The notes: a model not told the origin generated them from the letters alone. A DNA stretch of 35,815 nt from an uncultured Gammaproteobacteria bacterium (GCA_905479705.1 CAJQNP010000095.1:1-35815), one strand, 5' to 3'. Counted from the stretch's first letter, positions 17,283-26,237 are shown. Numbers and translations are program-made.

Positions 17283-17939
17283 ATGGCGACTGATCTGCCT
17301 GTGCTGTACTCCTTTCGCCGCTGCCCCTACGCGATGCGGGCGCGCATGGCCCTGTCCTATAGCGGGATTTCCGTCGAGCTCCGCGAGGTGCTGCTGCGTG
17401 ACATGCCGGCAGCGCTGTTGAGCTGCTCGCCGAAGGGGACGGTGCCGGTGCTGGTGCTGGAGGACGGGCGGGTGATCGAGGAGAGCCTGGATATCATGCG
17501 CTGGGCGCTTGCGGCCCGGGACCCTGATCACTGGCTGGCTGTCGATGCAGCGACACAGCTCGCGGATATAAACGGCCTGGTAGACGCCAATGACCGCTCG
17601 TTCAAGCCACAGCTGGATCGCTACAAGTATGCCGAGCGCTACCCGGAACAACCGGCCGCTGCATACCGCCGTGCGGGTGAACGGTTTCTGCAGCAACTGG
17701 AACAGCGCCTGGCAAGGACGGCGTGGTTGTGTGCCGGCCGCATGACGCTGGCGGATGTTGCCATCTTCCCGTTTGTTCGCCAGTTCGCCTTTGTCGACAA
17801 GCCGTGGTTTGACGCCGCAGCGTATCCTCGCCTGCAGGCATGGCTGGACGGTCTGCTTGAGTCGGTGTTGTTTCTGGGGGTCATGCAAAAGTACCCGCAG
17901 TGGCATGCGGGCGATGTGCCCACGGTGTTTCCCGATTGA
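17283..17939 (+). CDS. Glutathione S-transferase-like protein
   Basis: A 218-residue protein with an N-terminal thioredoxin-fold GST domain (about 1-78) and an all-helical C-terminal domain (about 90-205). VLYSFRRCPYAMRARMAL near the start places a cysteine at the usual catalytic position of omega/beta-like GSTs. KGTVPVLVLEDGRVIEESLDIM holds the cis-proline and the Glu-Ser pair that bind the glutathione gamma-glutamyl group. The ORF could open 90 bases earlier, but MATDLPVLYSF is the natural domain start; an ATG five codons earlier is possible. No strong ribosome binding site helps decide. The substrate is unknown. Confidence 0.88.
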   Translation: MATDLPVLYSFRRCPYAMRARMALSYSGISVELREVLLRDMPAALLSCSPKGTVPVLVLEDGRVIEESLDIMRWALAARDPDHWLAVDAATQLADINGLVDANDRSFKPQLDRYKYAERYPEQPAAAYRRAGERFLQQLEQRLARTAWLCAGRMTLADVAIFPFVRQFAFVDKPWFDAAAYPRLQAWLDGLLESVLFLGVMQKYPQWHAGDVPTVFPD

Positions 17940-17989
17940 TCTGCATTTCTGTAGGATAGCCGTTCATAACAGGCTTGCTGCATAACTCC

Positions 17990-18385
17990 ATGTCCGGGAA
18001 AATACTGTTTTCAATTATCGAGTCGCCCATGCATCCGGATTTCTCCGGGCTCTACAGGCGGCTCGGGTTTCAGCAGGTCAAACTGGCCTCCATGCGCAAG
18101 GCCATCAGCGCATTAAAGACGCAAACACCGGCAATCGTGGTCGCTGAATTCATGTATGGTTATGGCAATAACTATGCCGGGGTCAATGTCAGTAATCTCG
18201 ATGTATTCCTGTACAGCCTGCAAAAATATTCACAGGACAGTGACATCGTTCTGCTGGTGGACAAGAGCGAGCTGCAGTACGTTGACAAGCTGCGTGCCCT
18301 GTTTCCTGTGTATGCAGTCTTGCAGCAGCCGGTGAATGAAGCTGCCATGGAGCGGTGTCTGACGAGGGGGGAACCAGCGGAATGA
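17990..18385 (+). CDS. Conserved-looking cytosolic protein of unknown function
   Basis: The 131-residue product, starting MSGKILFSIIESPMHPDFSGLYRRLGF, has alternating hydrophobic strands and helices (KILFSII, PAIVVAEFMYG, DIVLLVDK, VYAVLQQPV). These look like a small Rossmann-like or receiver-like alpha/beta fold, but the phospho-acceptor Asp pattern of a response regulator is not evident. It lies between the GST gene and murU on the same strand, with 61 bases to murU. I do not recognise the family and assign no function. Confidence 0.7.
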   Translation: MSGKILFSIIESPMHPDFSGLYRRLGFQQVKLASMRKAISALKTQTPAIVVAEFMYGYGNNYAGVNVSNLDVFLYSLQKYSQDSDIVLLVDKSELQYVDKLRALFPVYAVLQQPVNEAAMERCLTRGEPAE

Positions 18386-18425
18386 AAACAGGCGGACAGA
18401 GGTTGTTGCCAAGGCAGCGTGTTGA

Positions 18426-19115
<690 letters not shown>

Positions 19116-19188
19116 CGACCCATGGCGCTGTATATATAGAGAGAGTCGTGTTGCAGTGACTGTAATCGGTGACGGTGGGTAAGACACT

Positions 19189-20622
19189 ATGGGCCAGGAA
19201 ATCGAGGCGGTACGTTTTACCCCGGATAACTTCGTGGAGTATGCAGAACGTCTCCGCGAGGAGACCCTGTTGCTGGCTGAATGGTTTGCCTCGGACATGT
19301 TTTCACACCGTGATCGCATGGGCGGCTACGAGCTGGAGGCCTGGCTGGTTGACGGCAATGCGCGACCCGCGCCGCTGAATGAAGTCTTTCTGAAGAACCT
19401 CGACAACCCCATGGTTGTGCCGGAGCTGGCACGTTTCAATGTCGAGCTGAACGATCACCCGCAACATTTATGGGGTTCCGCATTCAGCCGTTTCGAGGCC
19501 AGCCTCGGGGCGACGTGGAAGCAATGCAACAAGTACGCAGCCGAGTTGCACACCCACCTGGTCATGATCGGGATTCTGCCGACGCTGCAGGAAGGTGAAC
19601 TGACACAGGCGAACATGTCGGATCTGAAGCGCTACCGCGCCCTGAATGAACAGGTGTTGCGGCTGCGCGAGGGCCGGCCTCTGGAGCTTGATATCAGCGG
19701 GCGGGAGCATCTCAAGGTGTCACACAGCAGCGTCATGATGGAGGCGGCCACGACCTCGTTTCAGCTGCATATCAAGGTGCATCCACGCAAGGCACTGCGT
19801 GCCTACAATGCCTCGATGATTGCCTCTGCACCGATGGTTGCCGTTACGGCCAACTCGCCCTACCTGTTTGGACATGAGTTATGGGATGAGACGCGTATCC
19901 CGTTATTCGAACAGTCGGTTGCGGTCAGCGGATTCGCCGGCGCGAGTCACGGGCCATTGCGACGCGTGACGTTTGGTTCCGGCTATGTGCGCGACTCGAT
20001 CCTCGAGTGCTTTGTCGAGAACGAGCAACACTATCCTGTCTTGTTGCCCATGCGCTTTCATGATGGCCTGGAACAGATGTCGCACGTGCGCTTGCACAAT
20101 GGCACAATCTGGCGCTGGAACCGGCCGCTGATCGGTTTTGATTACGACGGCATTCCGCATCTGCGTATCGAGCACCGCGTCGTCCCGGGTGGCCCCACCA
20201 TTCTCGACATGATTGCCAATGCGGCATTCTTCTACGGCTTGATGGAGGCGCTGATGGGGGCGGAGACCCCGCCGGAGCAACAGCTGGATTTTTCGGTGGC
20301 GCGCGATAACTTCTACACTGCCGCACGCCATGGACTGGAGGCGCACATTACCTGGCTGGACGGTACGCGGGGGACGGTGCGGCACCTGCTGCGGACGCGC
20401 TTGCTGCCGATGGCGCGCCTCGGTCTGGAGCGGCTGGAGATTGATGTGGCTGACATTGACCGCTATCTCGGTATCATCGAGGCACGTGTCCAGACGGGGC
20501 AGACGGGGTCGGTCTGGCAGCGGGCCTATGCGCAGCAACACGGCGGGGATCTGGTTGAGATGACGCAGGTGTATCGCCACAACCAGGACAGCGGAACGCC
20601 CGTACACCAATGGGCGCTCTGA
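19189..20622 (+). CDS. Glutamate-cysteine ligase-like carboxylate-amine ligase (GCS2-like)
   Basis: The 477-residue protein resembles the GCS2/GshA-type ligase superfamily, which joins a glutamate carboxylate to an amine using ATP. Family-like features are the acidic metal/ATP-site stretches GGYELEAWLVD (near 44) and FNVELNDHPQ (near 85), and the later histidine and arginine clusters RIEHRVVPGGPT and SHGPLRRVTFGSG. The usual start fits, though only a weak GGTGGG lies upstream. The next gene is an M14 deacylase, a coupling I recall from other gammaproteobacteria. The exact substrate is unknown; true glutathione synthesis is possible but not shown. Confidence 0.72.
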   Translation: MGQEIEAVRFTPDNFVEYAERLREETLLLAEWFASDMFSHRDRMGGYELEAWLVDGNARPAPLNEVFLKNLDNPMVVPELARFNVELNDHPQHLWGSAFSRFEASLGATWKQCNKYAAELHTHLVMIGILPTLQEGELTQANMSDLKRYRALNEQVLRLREGRPLELDISGREHLKVSHSSVMMEAATTSFQLHIKVHPRKALRAYNASMIASAPMVAVTANSPYLFGHELWDETRIPLFEQSVAVSGFAGASHGPLRRVTFGSGYVRDSILECFVENEQHYPVLLPMRFHDGLEQMSHVRLHNGTIWRWNRPLIGFDYDGIPHLRIEHRVVPGGPTILDMIANAAFFYGLMEALMGAETPPEQQLDFSVARDNFYTAARHGLEAHITWLDGTRGTVRHLLRTRLLPMARLGLERLEIDVADIDRYLGIIEARVQTGQTGSVWQRAYAQQHGGDLVEMTQVYRHNQDSGTPVHQWAL

Positions 20623-20853
20623 TGGTGTTTTTCGCCGTTATTAGAAGAATATAGGCTAATATGTAGCCATTTGATCAACAATTTACGGGTTTTTAGCTAG
20701 GCCCGGATTTGTCCCCGCGGGTTGCCAGAAAGGCGCCCGTCGGCCGGACAGGGTACATAAATCAAGTCAGATGTTAATCCGTCAATTAGCAACTAATCAG
20801 GGCATATAGCAGCAATTGAATACTAATAAACCCATGAAAGCGACCAATATCCC
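20623..20853. other. AT-rich intergenic region upstream of the M14 gene
   Basis: These 231 bases are clearly richer in A+T than the neighbours, with several TAAT-containing runs (for example GGCTAATATGTAGCC, a 5-base palindrome around ATATG). The region probably carries a terminator for the ligase gene, a promoter for the M14 gene, or both, but no -35/-10 pair stands out and no T-tract hairpin was found. Confidence 0.35.
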
Positions 20854-21867
20854 ATGCTGAACGAGATCGAATTCCTGCCCGACGGGCTGCTGGGCACGCC
20901 AGCGGAGAAGCTGGAGGCCCTGCTGGGTGGGCCAACGCTGATGCACCTGCCCGGGCGCCGCCCGGAGCCGTTGTTTGTCACGGTGCTGGCGCACGGCAAC
21001 GAGGGGACCGGCTACTGTGCCGTGCAGCAGCTGCTGCAGGCCTACCAGGACCAGGAGCTGCCGCGTGCCTTATCCGTGTTCTTTGCCAATGTCAGCGCTG
21101 CCAGCAAAGGTCTTCGCTTTCTCGACGGCCAGGCGGACTTCAACCGGGTCTGGCCGGGCACCGAGACCCCTGATGTGCCCGAGGCGCAGATGATGCAACG
21201 GGTCGTCGACAGCATGCAGGCGCGCGCAGCGTTTGCCAGTCTCGATGTTCACAACAACACCGGGATCAATCCGCACTACGCGTGCATCAACCGGGTGGAC
21301 AACCAGTTTCTGCACCTCGCCGCGCTGTTCAGTCGCACGGTGGTGTATTTCATTCGTCCGCTGGGTGTGCAGTCCATGGCGATGTCCTACGTGTGCCCGT
21401 CGGTAACGATCGAGTGCGGCAAACCTGACCAGGAATACGGTGTGGCGCATGCGCGCGATTACATCGATGCCTGCATGCATCTGAGCGAGTTGCCCGAGCA
21501 CCCGGTGGCCTCGCATGACGTGGACCTGTTTCACACGGTGGCGACCGTCAAGGTACCTGAAGCGGTCAGTTTCAGTTTTGAGGATGATGCTGTCGACCTG
21601 CGCCTGGTCGGTAACATCGATCACCTCAATTTCCGTGAACTGCCGGCCGGTACCCGGCTGGGTGGCGTGAACCCCGGTGCGTCTGTGTCGCTGGACGTGT
21701 GTGACGAAAACGGCCACCAGGTGAGCCAGCATTATTTCGCGATCGAGGATGATGCACTGCTGACCACGCGCCCACTGATGCCGTCGATGTTTACCCTGGA
21801 TGAGCGCATTATTCGCCAGGACTGTCTCGGTTACCTGATGGAGCGACTGCTGCCGGAGCGTGGCTAG
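20854..21867 (+). CDS. Succinylglutamate desuccinylase/aspartoacylase-family M14 metallo-hydrolase
   Basis: A 337-residue zinc carboxypeptidase-fold enzyme of the AstE/AspA group, which cleave N-acyl or peptide bonds on amino acids. Zinc ligands are visible as H47 and E50 in LAHGNE and H133 in SLDVHNNTG. DFNRVWPG (95-102) supplies the substrate-carboxylate Asn-Arg, and Glu187 in TIECGKP is the likely catalytic base. A C-terminal beta domain (about 240-337) completes the AstE plan. Its TAG stop lies inside the terminal repeat of the palindromic element that follows. Together with the preceding ligase it could form a make/break pair acting on an acyl-amino acid or gamma-glutamyl compound, which is only inference. 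Confidence 0.85.
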   Translation: MLNEIEFLPDGLLGTPAEKLEALLGGPTLMHLPGRRPEPLFVTVLAHGNEGTGYCAVQQLLQAYQDQELPRALSVFFANVSAASKGLRFLDGQADFNRVWPGTETPDVPEAQMMQRVVDSMQARAAFASLDVHNNTGINPHYACINRVDNQFLHLAALFSRTVVYFIRPLGVQSMAMSYVCPSVTIECGKPDQEYGVAHARDYIDACMHLSELPEHPVASHDVDLFHTVATVKVPEAVSFSFEDDAVDLRLVGNIDHLNFRELPAGTRLGGVNPGASVSLDVCDENGHQVSQHYFAIEDDALLTTRPLMPSMFTLDERIIRQDCLGYLMERLLPERG

Positions 21868-22134
21868 TACTCCTTCAACATGATATTGCCGGGTTCAGTT
21901 GGTCTGTCAGCGTTCAGGACAAGGCGCACCTCGCAGGGAATGGCCATAGTCCTTTCCAAGAGGTGCAACGCAGGCATGGGCGCTGACAGACCAACCCTTC
22001 GGGCGCGCATGTGGCGCCCTGCAGCGGTGTTACCGCGCTTGACAAGGACTAAGGCCATTGCCCGCGCACGGCGCCTTGCTGCAAAACACCACATGCGAGC
22101 TGAACCCGGCAATATCATGTTGAAGGAGTACTAG
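21864..22134. mobile_element. Symmetric 271-base nested palindrome, MITE-like, with two structured arms
   Basis: A perfect 35-base terminal inverted repeat (21864-21898 and 22100-22134, starting CTAGTACTCCTTCAACATGA) encloses two 96-base arms in opposite orientation (21899-21994 and 22004-22099), separated by CCCTTCGGG, itself a mini-hairpin. Count each arm from its outer end as positions 1-96. Both arms have an outer stem pairing positions summing to 97 (left 1-14 with 83-96, perfect; right 3-11 with 86-94), an inner stem 28-34 with 62-68, and an apical stem 38-42 with 55-59. Stem sequences differ between arms, but pairing is kept by compensatory changes. The loop TGGCCWTAGTCC is nearly identical. 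CTAG or TA at both edges may be a target duplication. No transposase is encoded; the 84-codon ORFs on both strands are by-products of symmetry. Confidence 0.85.
22123..22128 (+). promoter_or_regulatory. Ribosome binding site supplied by the palindromic element
   Basis: AAGGAG in the right terminal repeat lies 11 bases before the ATG of the glycosyltransferase-like gene and is the best Shine-Dalgarno match for it. The same sequence on the other strand faces into the end of the M14 gene and has no role there. Confidence 0.6.
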
Positions 22135-22139
22135 TCATC

Positions 22140-23240
22140 ATGCCGGCCACGGCTGTTGAGCGCCCGCATGTGTTGCTTGCCCTGTCGGCGCATGGCTACG
22201 GTCATCTCGCACAGTGCGCCCCGGTTATCAATGCCCTGTCGGTCGTGGTGCCGGCGCTGCAGCTGAGTGTATGCAGCACCCTGCCGCAGTCTGTTATCGC
22301 TGATCGAATCAGTATTCCTTGCGATGTGCATGCCGTTGAGCTCGATCCCGTGTTGCAAATGCACTCCGCCTGGGAGGTCGATGCGCCGGCGTCACAACAG
22401 GTCTACCGCGCCTTCCATGAGGACTGGGAGGCGGGCCTGCAGCGTGACCGCCAGCTGTTGCGCGAACTCAATCCGGATGTGCTGCTGGCGGATATCCCCT
22501 ACCGTATCCTGCTGGCGGCAGAACAACTCGGTGTGGCGACGATCGGCCTGTGCTCGCTGAACTGGGCTGCGATCTATTCGGCCTACTGTGCAGGCGATGA
22601 CATGGATACCCGCATGCTGGCACAGATGTTATCGGGCTACCGTGCAGCCGATGTGTTTCTGATGCCGCAACCCGCCATGGCCATGCCGGAACTGGACAAT
22701 GCCCGGGTGATTGGCCCGATCGCGCGCAGCGGCGTGCAGCAGCGCTCCGCTCTGCTAACAGGCGGTGGAATCCCTGTCGATGCCAGGGTGATACTGGTCG
22801 CGCTGGGTGGTATCGAGAGCGAAATGCCGCTGGCGAACTGGCCACGGCTTGAAAACACATGCTGGATTTTTGCCGACGCGGTGCATGCCGAACGGGATGA
22901 CATGCTTGATCTGGATGAACTGTCGATGTCCTTTATCGATGTGCTTGCCTCGGTCGATGTCGTGCTCACCAAGCCGGGTTATGGCACCTATGCCGAGGCT
23001 GTCTGTCACGGTGTGGCGCTGCTTGTGCTGGCGCGCCGCGACTGGCCGGAAACCGCGATGCTGAACCGGTGGGCACAGCAACACGGGCACATCGCCACGA
23101 TCACGCGTGAGCAGTTTCACGGCGGTGGGTTTGTATCCGAGATCGAGGCACTGCTTGCATTGCCGCCCGGGGCCGGGCTGGAACCCACGGGTATCGGCGA
23201 TGCCGTCGCGGTGTTGCGCGAGGCGCTGTCTGCTGATTGA
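22140..23240 (+). CDS. GT-B-fold glycosyltransferase-like protein
   Basis: The 366-residue protein has the two-domain layout of MurG/UGT-like (GT28/GT1) glycosyltransferases. The N-terminal Rossmann domain begins VLLALSAHGYGHLAQCAPVINAL, with the Gly-His loop used by these enzymes. The C-terminal domain has VILVALGGIESEMP (near 221) and the donor-binding-like VVLTKPGYGTYAEAVCHGVALLVLARRDWPE (near 278-305). Substrates are unknown. Translation probably uses the AAGGAG in the right end of the palindromic element. The gene converges on lipA with a 32-base gap. Alternatives are a non-catalytic sugar-nucleotide-binding relative; the fold call is solid. Confidence 0.78.
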   Translation: MPATAVERPHVLLALSAHGYGHLAQCAPVINALSVVVPALQLSVCSTLPQSVIADRISIPCDVHAVELDPVLQMHSAWEVDAPASQQVYRAFHEDWEAGLQRDRQLLRELNPDVLLADIPYRILLAAEQLGVATIGLCSLNWAAIYSAYCAGDDMDTRMLAQMLSGYRAADVFLMPQPAMAMPELDNARVIGPIARSGVQQRSALLTGGGIPVDARVILVALGGIESEMPLANWPRLENTCWIFADAVHAERDDMLDLDELSMSFIDVLASVDVVLTKPGYGTYAEAVCHGVALLVLARRDWPETAMLNRWAQQHGHIATITREQFHGGGFVSEIEALLALPPGAGLEPTGIGDAVAVLREALSAD

Positions 23241-23272
23241 GGGACCGCGAACTGCGGGCCTGCACAGCCGGA

Positions 23273-24217
23273 CTAGCTTTTCTCGAGCGTGTCCTTTGCC
23301 TGCTGGTCGGCGTGATAGGAGGAGCGCACCATGGGTCCACTGGCGACGTGGCTGAAACCCAGTTCGTTACCCAGTTCACCCAGCCGGGCAAACTCATCCG
23401 GGTGTACGTAGCGATCCAGCCGCAGGTGATGCACGCTTGGCTGCAGGTACTGTCCCAGTGTCAGCATGTTGCAATCATGGGCGCGCAGGTCGCGCATGAC
23501 CTGTTCCACCTCGTCGATGGTCTCCCCCACGCCCAGCATCAGGCCCGACTTGGTCGGTACCGAGGGGTACATTGCCTTGAAGCGTTTCAGCAGCTGCAGT
23601 GACCAGGCATAGTCCGAGCCCGGGCGAACCTTCTTGTACAGCGACGGCACGGTTTCAAGGTTGTGGTTGAATACATCGGGCGGTGATTTAACGAGGATGT
23701 CCAGTGCGCGGTCCATGCGGCCGCGAAAGTCAGGCACCAGTATCTCGACCTTGATGGCAGGGCTGTAGTGACGAATCGCCGCGATACAATCGGCGAAGTG
23801 GCCGGCGCCACCGTCGCGCAGGTCATCGCGGTCAACCGAGGTGACCACGACGTAACGCAGTTGCATGTCGCGGATGGTGCGACCCAGGTTATCCGGTTCA
23901 TCCGTGTCGAGCGGGTCAGGCCGGCCGTGTGCAACGTCACAGAACGGGCAGCGGCGGGTGCAGATGTCGCCCATGATCATGAAGGTCGCGGTACCACCCG
24001 AGAAACACTCGCCGATGTTCGGGCAGGAGGCCTCTTCGCACACGGTGTGCAGGCGGTTCTCGCGCAGCACGTCCTTGAGGCGTGCAACTGCGGGATCGGC
24101 AGGCGAGCGCGCACGAATCCACGCCGGTTTGCGCAGCGGTCGCGTGGTTACCTCGATCTTTACCGGTATGCGCGCCGTCTTGGCGGCGCCACGCTGTTTT
24201 CTGATGTCTTCACTCAT
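23273..24217 (-). CDS. lipA: Lipoyl synthase
   Basis: LipA inserts two sulfurs into protein-bound octanoyl chains to form lipoyl groups on 2-oxoacid dehydrogenases and the glycine cleavage H protein. The 314-residue radical SAM enzyme shows the auxiliary cluster cysteines C60, C65 and C71 ([12 protein letters not shown]), the SAM cluster C86, C90 and C93 (CTRRCPFCD), and the C-terminal RSSY with its serine cluster ligand. Its ATG overlaps the lipB stop in a 4-base ATGA, implying translational coupling. Confidence 0.97.
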   Translation of the reverse strand: MSEDIRKQRGAAKTARIPVKIEVTTRPLRKPAWIRARSPADPAVARLKDVLRENRLHTVCEEASCPNIGECFSGGTATFMIMGDICTRRCPFCDVAHGRPDPLDTDEPDNLGRTIRDMQLRYVVVTSVDRDDLRDGGAGHFADCIAAIRHYSPAIKVEILVPDFRGRMDRALDILVKSPPDVFNHNLETVPSLYKKVRPGSDYAWSLQLLKRFKAMYPSVPTKSGLMLGVGETIDEVEQVMRDLRAHDCNMLTLGQYLQPSVHHLRLDRYVHPDEFARLGELGNELGFSHVASGPMVRSSYHADQQAKDTLEKS

Positions 24218-24843
24218 GGTGTTGATGTATCCAGCAATCGTTCCAGGTGTTTCTGTAACTGTGTACTCACGTTCTCCATCGAGGCGTCGACGCCGAGCTG
24301 GCGCAGCTGTGTGACCTCCATGCCCTGGTAGCCGCAGGGATCGATCAGCGCAAACGGTGCCAGGTCCATGTCGACATTGAGGCTCAGGCCGTGAAAGGCG
24401 CGGCCCTTGCGGACACGCAAACCCAGTGCGGCGAGCTTGCGATTGTCCACGTAGACGCCGGGCGCGTTGTCGCGACGCTGTGCATGGATGGCATGGTCAC
24501 TGCAGAGGTCGATGACAGCCTGTTCAAGCAAACGAACAAGTGATTGTACACCGAGTTGGCGTCGATTGATGTCCAGCAGGGTGTAGACCACCAGTTGTCC
24601 GGGGCCATGATAGGTGACCTGGCCGCCACGATCGACGTTGATGACCGGTATCCTGCCCGTGTCGTGCAGGTGTTTCTGCTTGCCGTTGCGCCCCAGGGTA
24701 AACACCGGCGGATGCTGCAGAAACCAGAGTTCGTCCGCGGTATCTTGGTCGCGATTATGGGTGAAGACCTGCATGTCATGCCAGGCTGTTTCGTAGTCCA
24801 GCACCCCGGGGTGGCGGATAACCAGCGTGTCGGCGCTAATCAT
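24214..24843 (-). CDS. lipB: Octanoyl-[ACP]:protein N-octanoyltransferase
   Basis: LipB moves octanoate from acyl carrier protein to lipoyl domains, the step before LipA. The longer ORF overlaps ybe[14 protein letters not shown], 19 bases past the ybeD stop, is the natural start and gives 209 residues. [16 protein letters not shown] (72-87), the catalytic Lys137 in NRKLAALG and Cys170 in DPCGYQG are all present. It is between ybeD and lipA in the classic order. Confidence 0.96.
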   Translation of the reverse strand: MISADTLVIRHPGVLDYETAWHDMQVFTHNRDQDTADELWFLQHPPVFTLGRNGKQKHLHDTGRIPVINVDRGGQVTYHGPGQLVVYTLLDINRRQLGVQSLVRLLEQAVIDLCSDHAIHAQRRDNAPGVYVDNRKLAALGLRVRKGRAFHGLSLNVDMDLAPFALIDPCGYQGMEVTQLRQLGVDASMENVSTQLQKHLERLLDTSTP

Positions 24844-24862
24844 GCGAATGCTGTGACCGGGT

Positions 24863-25132
24863 TCAGATTGCCATGATGACTGACTCGCAGTCGACCAGGT
24901 CCTGGTAGATGGCATCCAGTTGTTCGCGGCTGGTGGCATTCACAACCACGGTGACCGAGGTGTAGTTACCCTTGCTGCTGTCACGGTTGTAGACCGCGCC
25001 CTCGCCCAGGTCGGGGGCGTGCTTGCGTACGATCTCGACCACGATAGTGTCCAGTCCGCAGTCGGATTTTCCCATCGCCTTGATAGGGAATTTACAGGGA
25101 AACTTCAGCGGGCTTTCTGCTTGCTCGTTCAT
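24863..25132 (-). CDS. ybeD: YbeD-like DUF493 protein
   Basis: An 89-residue ferredoxin-like-fold protein of the DUF493 family, usually found just upstream of lipB. Family features are the start LKFPCKFPIKAMG and the segment NYTSVTVVVNATSREQLDAIYQDL. An allosteric role has been proposed from structure, but no firm function is established. The start MNEQAESP was chosen because the upstream part of the ORF is low-complexity and off-family. The PBP5-type gene that often precedes it elsewhere is missing; a DUF4124 gene takes that place. Confidence 0.9.
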   Translation of the reverse strand: MNEQAESPLKFPCKFPIKAMGKSDCGLDTIVVEIVRKHAPDLGEGAVYNRDSSKGNYTSVTVVVNATSREQLDAIYQDLVDCESVIMAI

Positions 25133-25178
25133 GCGCACAGTGTAACAACCAATCGCGGCGAACTCACGGACCGGCAGT

Positions 25179-25700
25179 TTATCTGCGAGGCATGCCGGGT
25201 GTCTTGCCGAGTGACGTGCGCGGGTTTTTCGGTCGTGTATGCCCCGGATGGATCGGCTGTACCGGCCTGGGTTTGTGGCCGTGGCCCGGTTTCCAGGGAT
25301 GGTGAGCATAGCGAGGGTAGTATGAAAACACGGGGTAGTAGCGTGTGCTGTCGTGGTAGGCGCCTTGCTGAATCGCGCTGGCCTCTGCGCGCGCCTTGCG
25401 TGCCTCGGCATAGGCCTGTTTTTTCTCTGCGGCCAGTTTCTCGTTCTCCAGTCTGCGGGTCTGCATGCGTGCTGCCTGGTTGATCACGGAATAGAAGTCA
25501 TCACCCGTCCTGTCCGGTCCGCGCGGGGCCGGCATATCGAGATCGAGGAGCCGGGAATCCGCCGTGTCATCCGCTGGTGGCGTCTCGCTGAAATGGGTCA
25601 CACCCGTGTCATCGACCCATGTGAAGACCTGTGCGGCACCGGCAAGGGGTGCGCTGAGAAGCAGCAGCAGGATCAGGCTGAGTGGGGCGCTGGAGTGCAT
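25179..25700 (-). CDS. Exported DUF4124-domain protein
   Basis: The 173-residue protein has a clear signal peptide (LSLILLLLLSAPLAGAA), then a DUF4124 domain (about 24-60, VFTWVDDTGVTHFSETPP). A charged helical region likely forming a coiled coil follows (about 80-115), then a Pro/His/Tyr-rich tail with repeated PGH/HPG motifs. Such proteins are common periplasmic or surface proteins of unknown role in gammaproteobacteria. The tail may be disordered. It lies 46 bases upstream of ybeD and may share its transcript. Confidence 0.8.
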   Translation of the reverse strand: MHSSAPLSLILLLLLSAPLAGAAQVFTWVDDTGVTHFSETPPADDTADSRLLDLDMPAPRGPDRTGDDFYSVINQAARMQTRRLENEKLAAEKKQAYAEARKARAEASAIQQGAYHDSTRYYPVFSYYPRYAHHPWKPGHGHKPRPVQPIHPGHTRPKNPRTSLGKTPGMPRR

Positions 25701-25990
25701 TACAGGCGTCTGGCTACGGTTCCGTGTGTTGTTACTAACAGTCTAGCCGAAGCGCAAGGTGGCTGTGGCCTGCACGGCTTCCGGCGCAGCGGGCCGGCCT
25801 TGGACGGTAAATTATAAATATGAATAACAGAAAGATAGCGACCAGTCATGAATTCCTGTCGAGGTGCTGGCGGCCCTCGGAATCCTGCGGATGTGGGGTC
25901 TCTAAAGGCCTATTTCATTATGGCCGATAGGGTTTTTACGCTCCCTTGTGAGGCAAGGCAGTGGGGTACCAACCGCCAAGGAGACAACTT
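25701..25990. other. Intergenic leader of the 61-residue protein gene
   Basis: This 290-base gap separates the minus-strand DUF4124 gene from the plus-strand 61-codon gene. An AT-rich patch around 25808-25828 follows TTGGAC at 25800, a possible -35, but no -10 at correct spacing is convincing. The patch could start a leader of about 150 bases. Only short dispersed complementarities, such as GGCC...GGCC near 25910, were seen. Confidence 0.3.
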
Positions 25991-26176
25991 ATGAGTGCTG
26001 TAACCCATGACGTAGTCCTGAAGACCAAGTCGGGCAAGAAGCGCCGCAAGAGCGTGTCCGCGCTGCGCAAGATTCGCAATGCCCTGGCCCGGCGCAAGCT
26101 CGAGGAGATGCACGAGGAAGAGGTACTGAAGGAACAGATTTATGATGTCTTCGCAGACCCCGATGATGGCAAGTAA
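25991..26176 (+). CDS. Small basic-acidic protein of unknown function
   Basis: A 61-residue protein starting MSAVTHDVVLKTKSGKKRRKSVSALRK, preceded by a strong AAGGAG eight bases before the ATG. The N-terminal half is very basic (KSGKKRRK, RKIRNALARRK) and the C-terminal half acidic (EEMHEEEVLKEQIYDVFADPDD), so it is probably a single long helix. Size and charge pattern recall small putative regulatory proteins such as the PA3496 group of Pseudomonas, but I am not sure of that match. The excellent ribosome binding site supports translation. Confidence 0.65.
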   Translation: MSAVTHDVVLKTKSGKKRRKSVSALRKIRNALARRKLEEMHEEEVLKEQIYDVFADPDDGK

Positions 26177-26237
26177 ACCCTGAACATCTTTGCATTTTCC
26201 TTGAACAATTCAGGCCGTCCTGATTAATCCGGTTATC

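Noticed and set aside
21864-22134. Integron attC site or CRISPR-like repeat
   Set aside because: No GTTRRRY core sites, no integrase and no repeated spacers; the symmetry is terminal inverted repeats with inverted arms.
21880-22134. 84-codon ORFs in the palindrome as real genes
   Set aside because: Mirror-image ORFs arise from the inverted repeats; no ribosome binding site for either.
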